64,000 nucleotides of DNA from Auanema rhodensis (Eukaryota; Nematoda; Chromadorea; Rhabditida; Rhabditidae): NCBI GenBank assembly GCA_964057225.1, contig OZ059898.1:18701267-18765266 (forward strand). The letters run 5' to 3'. Both the position numbers and the translations under genes were made by a program. The notes under the pieces were generated by a model that was not told the origin of the DNA, searched no databases, and was given only the letters and a program-made list of their open reading frames with translations. Below are positions 63,008-64,000 of this stretch, one piece after another; the first letter of the stretch is position 1, and each line of letters begins with the position of its first letter.

Positions 63008-64000
63008 TTCACGTGAAAGATAAAGAGATGCGGTTTTCAAAATTAGATTCCGCATGTCCATATTAGTCTAAAAACAAATTTTTATTGATATTGGTGCATG
63101 GTAACCATGACTTTGAAATTTACGTGAACTTTAATTTATGCTAATTAAGTGTACACGTGATGTGCACTTGGTATGTAACTCGCTTCACGTGAAAGATAAA
63201 GAGATGCGGTTTTCAAAATTAGATTCCCCATGTCCATATTAGTCTAAAAACAAATTTTTATTGATATTGGTGCATGGTAACCATGACTTTGAAATTTACG
63301 TGAACTTTAATTTATGCTAATTAAGTGTACACATGATGTGCACTTGGTATGTAACTCGCTTCACGAGAAAGATAAAAAGATGCGGTTTTCAAATTTCGAT
63401 TTAGCGTGTCCATATTAGTCTAAAAACAAATTTTTATTGATATTGGTGCATGGTAACCATGACTTTGAAATTTACGTGAACTTTAATTTATGCTAATTAA
63501 GTGTACACGTGATGTGCACTTGGTATGTAACTCGCTTCACGTGAAAGATAAAGAGATGCGGTTTTCAAAATTAGATTCCCCATGTCCATATTAGTCTAAA
63601 AACATATTTTTATTGATATTGGTGCATGGTAACCATGACTTTAAAATTTACGTGTACTTTAATTTATGCTAATTAAGTGTACACATGATGTGCACTTGGT
63701 ATGTAACTCGCTTCACGTGAAAGATAAAGAGATGCGGTTTTCAAAATTAGATTCCCCATGTCCATATTAGTCTCAAAACAAATTTTTATTGATATTGGTG
63801 CATGGCAACCATGACTTTAAAATTTACGTGTACTTTAATTTATGCTAATTAAGTGTACACATGATGTGCACTTGGTATGTAACTCGCTTCACGTGAAAGA
63901 TAAAGTGATGCGGTTTTCAAAATTAGATTCCGCATGTCCATATTAGTCTAAAAACAAATTTTTATTGATATTGGTGCATGGTAACCATGACTTTGAAATT
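63008..64000. repeat. Right-edge satellite, copy of 47697-48689
   Basis: Matches 47697 onward at 15311 bp (87 monomers less one base), including the AAATTTCGATTTAGCG monomer (48081 and 63392) and the AACATATTTTT monomer. It ends in a 113-bp partial monomer (63888-64000), so the array runs past the window. A private TCTCAAAAC, where the norm is TCTAAAAAC, occurs near 63774. Confidence 0.85.

Larger units (their letters stand above)
1..64000. repeat. 176-bp tandem satellite array filling the window
   Basis: The same 176-bp unit repeats head to tail in one orientation across the whole window. With the monomer start set at the TTCACGTG-like word, starts fall at 1, 177, 353 and so on up to 59489. 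They continue one base earlier from 59664, giving 363 full monomers and a 113-bp remainder. The consensus holds 58 G+C bases in 176 (33%). Neighbouring monomers that I compared differ at about 3 to 8 positions, so they are roughly 95-98% identical, and many distant ones are identical or nearly so. No other sequence class interrupts the array. Long, pure, nucleosome-length arrays of this kind are typical of eukaryotic centromeres and heterochromatin. That role is an inference, because subtelomeric or knob satellites can look the same. I do not recognise the family. Confidence 0.97.

Noticed and set aside
1-64000. CRISPR array
   Set aside because: Repeats are 176 bp and contiguous, with no unique spacers between short repeats and no cas genes.
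1-64000. CENP-B box of the alpha-satellite type
   Set aside because: I looked for TTCG followed at the right distance by CGGG on either strand and found no CGGG-ending match; the TTCGCG words in some monomers do not continue correctly. Other centromere proteins need no such box, so this does not argue against a centromere.
1-64000. Transposon, retroelement or rDNA insertions
   Set aside because: The 176-bp phase is unbroken except for one base, which leaves no room for inserted sequence.
1-64000. Relationship to the Brassicaceae centromere satellites of about 178 bp
   Set aside because: Length is similar, and words such as GTCCATAT and AGTCT seemed familiar, but I could not see collinear similarity and cannot run an alignment. 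A search of satellite databases with the consensus would decide it.
1-64000. Inverted satellite segments or strand switches
   Set aside because: Every monomer reads in the same direction; I saw no reversed copy.

Overview
The whole 64 kb window is one uninterrupted head-to-tail satellite DNA array. The monomer is 176 bp, about 33% G+C by my count of the consensus, and it repeats in one orientation from the first base to the last. Taking the start of each monomer at the TTCACGTG-like word, I count 363 complete monomers and a final 113-bp partial one. Register is broken only once, by a 1-bp deletion near 59.56 kb that makes one 175-bp monomer. I found no gene, tRNA, rRNA, transposon, telomere repeat or unrelated sequence. 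An array this long, this homogeneous and of about nucleosome-repeat length points to a eukaryotic centromeric or other heterochromatic satellite. A plant or an animal host is possible; I do not recognise the family and cannot name the species.

The interest lies in the layers above the monomer. Single-base variants let monomers be told apart, and their order repeats, so the array is built of higher-order repeats (HORs) and larger duplications. Left part (1-15.1 kb): a 7-monomer HOR (881-3344) sits inside a roughly 37-monomer block that occurs twice (2113-8624 and 8625-15136). Next (14.4-20.8 kb): a clear 9-monomer, 1584-bp HOR in four copies, one of them expanded to 11 monomers. A short mosaic (20.8-23.2 kb) follows.

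Centre (23.2-44.9 kb): a 34-monomer, 5984-bp super-repeat in three copies. The first is followed by an extra 11 monomers, the second carries an inserted 5-monomer tandem duplication, and the third is cut short. Inside it, a 5-monomer cassette recurs seven times. Right part (44.9-64 kb): a 29-monomer block occurs twice (47.5-52.6 and 52.6-56.3 kb) and contains a 10-monomer tandem duplication. A block from 45.9-48.7 kb comes back at 60.4-64 kb with a 5-monomer tandem duplication added. A more heterogeneous stretch (56.3-60.4 kb) holds the deletion.

Many block edges fall inside monomers that are left-half one type and right-half another. That is the trace expected of in-register unequal crossover or gene conversion. 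Within the monomer I see short dyads (TTCACGTGAA, CATGGTAACCATG, GTGTACAC, GTGCAC) and the word ACGTGA three times, two of its spacings being 32-33 bp. Several recurrent variants are C-to-T or G-to-A changes at CpG, which would fit cytosine methylation. The few 60-residue open frames arise where one base change removes a TAG; I do not regard them as genes.
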